Positions 46,107 through 48,247 of a DNA stretch of 48,247 nt are shown here, piece by piece. The DNA comes from Chitinophaga pinensis (GTDB lineage: Bacteria > Bacteroidota > Bacteroidia > Chitinophagales > Chitinophagaceae), in contig CAMDNL010000002.1 of NCBI GenBank assembly GCA_945902975.1, positions 1 to 48,247 of the forward strand, read 5' to 3'. The notes beneath the pieces were generated by a model. That model had not been told where the DNA came from, searched no databases, and saw only the letters and a list, made by a program, of their open reading frames with translations. Position numbers and translations under genes: made by a program. The stretch's first letter is position 1, and every line of letters starts with the position of its first letter.

Positions 46107-47414
46107 ATGCAATTTTTAATTCTAATCTCATGGCTCACTTTTATTGTAGGTTTTTTTTCTATGCCTAAGTTGAATGTAAATGAAAAACCTAGTACGACCC
46201 CAAAGTTTAAATTAATTCCTGCTCCAAAAATTACATTCAATTCTTTTGTTGATTGTAATATGGCAGAAGTTTGGATAAGAGATACTTTTAGAATATTCCC
46301 TGGCAAATATGGCGAAGATCCATTGTGGGGCTATGCAAAAGATTTAAAATATTCAGATGGTGAAAATGCAGAAGTTGTTTTTAAAAACCCTGCAAGTAAA
46401 TTTTTTAATCCTGTCATGCCTAGTAATGTACCTATTGGCCAGAAAGGATTGCATGGAGCTGTATGGTTTGAAACAGTTTACCAAGATTCAAAAGATGTAA
46501 GTGGTAAAACATTGTATGGCATTTATCACAACGAAAATTATCCAAGTACCTTACCCTATGATTCAATTAGTAAAGAAGGATACAATAATGTACTTTGGCC
46601 GCAAGGTTTAACAGGTCCAGAAAGTCCTGCAGCTGTATGCAGAATTGGTGTGATGAAGTCGGTGGATGGTGGAAAAAGCTGGGATAACAGAGGTATTTTT
46701 ATTGAAGATTATGATCCAAGAATGATTCTTAAACCATTTAATACATCAAATACATTTGCGGGTGGTGTTGGCGATCCGTCTGCAGTTGCAAGTGGCGATT
46801 ATTTGTATTTATTTTATGGAGAGTATGGTTATCCTGGTGTATATGATGCAAAAACATATAATGTACAAAAAGAGTGGAGTGGTCAGTGCATTAGTATAGC
46901 TCGTATAGCATTAAAAGATCTAGATAACCCAGTTGGAAAAGCAAAAAGATGGGATGGTAAATCCTTCTCTATTGCTTATGATAGTTATGGGGTGCCAGTT
47001 CGTTCTTTACAAATTCCAATCAATGAAGGAGGTGGTGGTGCTTCCTCTCCAACAGGAGGATTTCATTGGGGACCATCGGTTAGTTGGAATACTTATTTGA
47101 ATTGTTGGGTGATGATGATGGGTAAAGTAGAGGGGAAATCATGGCAAGGGGATAAAATCTATATCTCCTTTAATAAACATAAAGACTTAGGTGCTGGAAA
47201 CAATAGCCAGGATTGGTCAAAACCTGAATTGGTTTTTCAGAAACCAGGTTATATTTTATGGTACCCTTCCTTACAACCATTAAATGATCCGAATGATATT
47301 AAGGAAAGGTACACATCGGTTAAACTTGGAAAGCGTGCACGATTTTTTGTTAAAAGAATAAAACCAGGTGACGACGAATACGCATCAGAGCATTTTATTG
47401 AATTTGAAAAGTAA
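46107..47414 (+). CDS. Secreted five-bladed-propeller-like protein with an Asp-box, family not recognised
   Basis: This 435-residue protein begins with a hydrophobic stretch (LILISWLTFIVGFF) that could be a signal peptide or anchor. The body is rich in aromatic and Gly-Asp turns. It contains one clear Asp-box (SVDGGKSWDNRG) and repeated strand-turn units (AVWFETVYQ, GDYLYLFYGEYGYPG, FHWGPSVSWNTYLNCWVMMMG, KIYISFNKHKDLG) as in GH32/43/117-like or sialidase-like propellers. WGPSVSWNTYLNCWV resembles the blade carrying the acid in GH43-like folds, but I cannot name catalytic residues. It is a monocistronic gene with its own promoter-like site and converges with the IDO-like gene, stops 5 nt apart. 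A glycoside-hydrolase-like role is a guess. Confidence 0.65.
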   Translation: MQFLILISWLTFIVGFFSMPKLNVNEKPSTTPKFKLIPAPKITFNSFVDCNMAEVWIRDTFRIFPGKYGEDPLWGYAKDLKYSDGENAEVVFKNPASKFFNPVMPSNVPIGQKGLHGAVWFETVYQDSKDVSGKTLYGIYHNENYPSTLPYDSISKEGYNNVLWPQGLTGPESPAAVCRIGVMKSVDGGKSWDNRGIFIEDYDPRMILKPFNTSNTFAGGVGDPSAVASGDYLYLFYGEYGYPGVYDAKTYNVQKEWSGQCISIARIALKDLDNPVGKAKRWDGKSFSIAYDSYGVPVRSLQIPINEGGGGASSPTGGFHWGPSVSWNTYLNCWVMMMGKVEGKSWQGDKIYISFNKHKDLGAGNNSQDWSKPELVFQKPGYILWYPSLQPLNDPNDIKERYTSVKLGKRARFFVKRIKPGDDEYASEHFIEFEK

Positions 47415-47419
47415 TTATA

Positions 47420-48247
47420 CTACTTAGTATCATCATAGCCGAACTTTTGATTCAAAGCAAATACTGCTTCTGCAGAAAAGTCGTTCTTATGAATCAATTC
47501 AAGTTGTCCATTGATCAAACCTTTTTTAGTAGGTAATAATTTAACATTATGCTCGAAAATAGCATTGGCCTCTGCTTGATCTGATTTGCCAATTTGATTA
47601 ATAGCAGTTATAACATCTTCCATCTGACGAATAACAGATAAAATTTGATTTGGAATCCATGATGTAATTGGAGTGCCTCCTGTTGCCATTGCATACTTCG
47701 TATTGGCCATGATATATTTTTGAACAAACTGCCAATGTCCATTTCTGAAATGGTAAATTTCTTCTAAAATGCCTAATAAATAACAAAGCCCAGTGACATC
47801 TTTGTTTTCTACTAATTTACCCATCAAACCCTTTGGATGCAATGTTTTCATAGAATTTTCAAGGTCTTTGAAAAAGTCTTGCACACAGGTTGGTCGGTAT
47901 AATCTAAGGTCTAATAAATATTTTGTGAGTTCATTTTCTGGATAATAAAAAATCACCCCAGAAAAAATATCTTGCATAGGAATAATGTCGTCCTGCGCAC
48001 CAGTTTGTCCTCTAAATGCTTTAGGCTCTTCCCATACATTTTCATACACCACACCATCGCCAAACAATTCGGTATTGCCTTTAACACCCATTATAAAAAT
48101 TCTAAAGTCATTGTATCGTTGCCATCTTGAAGCCTTCCACATCTCTTTTCTGCGCTCGTTCATTTGCTTCATCGTAGACCAATTCTTTTCAAGCAAATCA
48201 CCCACTGATTTTGCTCCACCATCCAAAGCCTGAATGGTCTGCATCAC
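47420..48247 (-). CDS. Indoleamine 2,3-dioxygenase-type heme protein (N-terminus beyond window)
   Basis: The frame is open to the right edge, where the track places a GTG start; the first residues do not look like a natural N-terminus and the IDO family is about 380-450 residues, so roughly a third is probably missing. The visible part follows the IDO pattern: VVYENVWEEPKAFRGQTGAQDDIIPMQD, YLLDLRLYRPTCVQDFF, the proximal-heme-histidine helix FRNGHWQFVQKYI and the loop ATGGTPITSWIPNQI. IDO enzymes open the indole ring of tryptophan to N-formylkynurenine with O2; relatives make other indole or pyrrole products. No other kynurenine gene is in view. Confidence 0.75.
   Translation of the reverse strand: MMQTIQALDGGAKSVGDLLEKNWSTMKQMNERRKEMWKASRWQRYNDFRIFIMGVKGNTELFGDGVVYENVWEEPKAFRGQTGAQDDIIPMQDIFSGVIFYYPENELTKYLLDLRLYRPTCVQDFFKDLENSMKTLHPKGLMGKLVENKDVTGLCYLLGILEEIYHFRNGHWQFVQKYIMANTKYAMATGGTPITSWIPNQILSVIRQMEDVITAINQIGKSDQAEANAIFEHNVKLLPTKKGLINGQLELIHKNDFSAEAVFALNQKFGYDDTK

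Noticed and set aside
45983-46306. 107-residue minus-strand ORF overlapping the propeller gene start
   Set aside because: It is antisense to the real gene and in a different frame from the DUF1295 remnant; no family features.
1-48247. CRISPR array, tRNA, rRNA, insertion sequence, prophage or toxin-antitoxin pair
   Set aside because: Reading through the gaps I found no regular short repeats, tRNA-like cloverleaf, rRNA sequence, transposase or phage genes; gaps are too short for most of these.

Overview
The window reads as chromosomal DNA of a low-GC member of the Bacteroidota, most likely Chitinophagaceae or a close relative (family-level placement is inference from protein style). Evidence: a SusC/SusD outer-membrane pair, a fused alpha/beta E1 2-oxoacid dehydrogenase, an approximately 1,100-residue SecA, a DUF1573 protein, Bacteroidota-type promoter boxes (TAnnTTTG), almost no Shine-Dalgarno sequences, and many secreted proteins whose signal peptides end in 'AQ'. 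I saw no tRNA, rRNA, CRISPR array, transposase, integrase or phage gene. Most of the first 34 kb is core metabolism and housekeeping.

Layout. 1-10304 (minus): a truncated secreted D-aminoacylase-type amidohydrolase (absent from the ORF track), a beta-CASP metallo-beta-lactamase RNase-like protein, an MlaE permease, malic enzyme-PTA, an M20 amidohydrolase, DeoC and SecA. 10478-15659 (plus): ATP synthase gamma, ScpB, LysA, an MlaF-type ATPase, a thioredoxin-like protein and malate dehydrogenase. 15788-20084 (minus): a family 9 glycosyltransferase, an MFS carrier, a DedA protein and a dicarboxylate/amino-acid:cation symporter. 20232-22838 (plus): an APC amino-acid permease, YebC and a small secreted protein whose start codon appears to be ACG. 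22852-25224 (minus): fused E1. 25380-25742 (plus): DUF1573. 25818-34229 (minus): SusD, SusC, a small basic protein, a YjbR-like protein, a B12-binding radical SAM protein and TerC.

34285-47414 is an accessory-looking block of large secreted hydrolases: penicillin acylase family, imidazolonepropionase-like amidohydrolase and a VPS10/BNR propeller protein on the minus strand, then an M14 carboxypeptidase, an esterase and an Asp-box propeller protein on the plus strand. Together with the SusC/SusD pair and the two amino-acid transporters, this suggests a cell that scavenges peptides and amides; that link is inference. The 428-nt gap inside this block holds a decayed DUF1295 gene. The right edge carries the C-terminal part of an indoleamine 2,3-dioxygenase-type heme protein, pointing to oxidative tryptophan or indole catabolism.

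No wholly new system is evident. The best leads are the ACG-start small secreted protein, a perfect 16-bp hairpin abutting lysA, the DUF1295 pseudogene, the bacterial IDO-like enzyme, the CX4CX2C radical SAM protein and the secreted hydrolase block.
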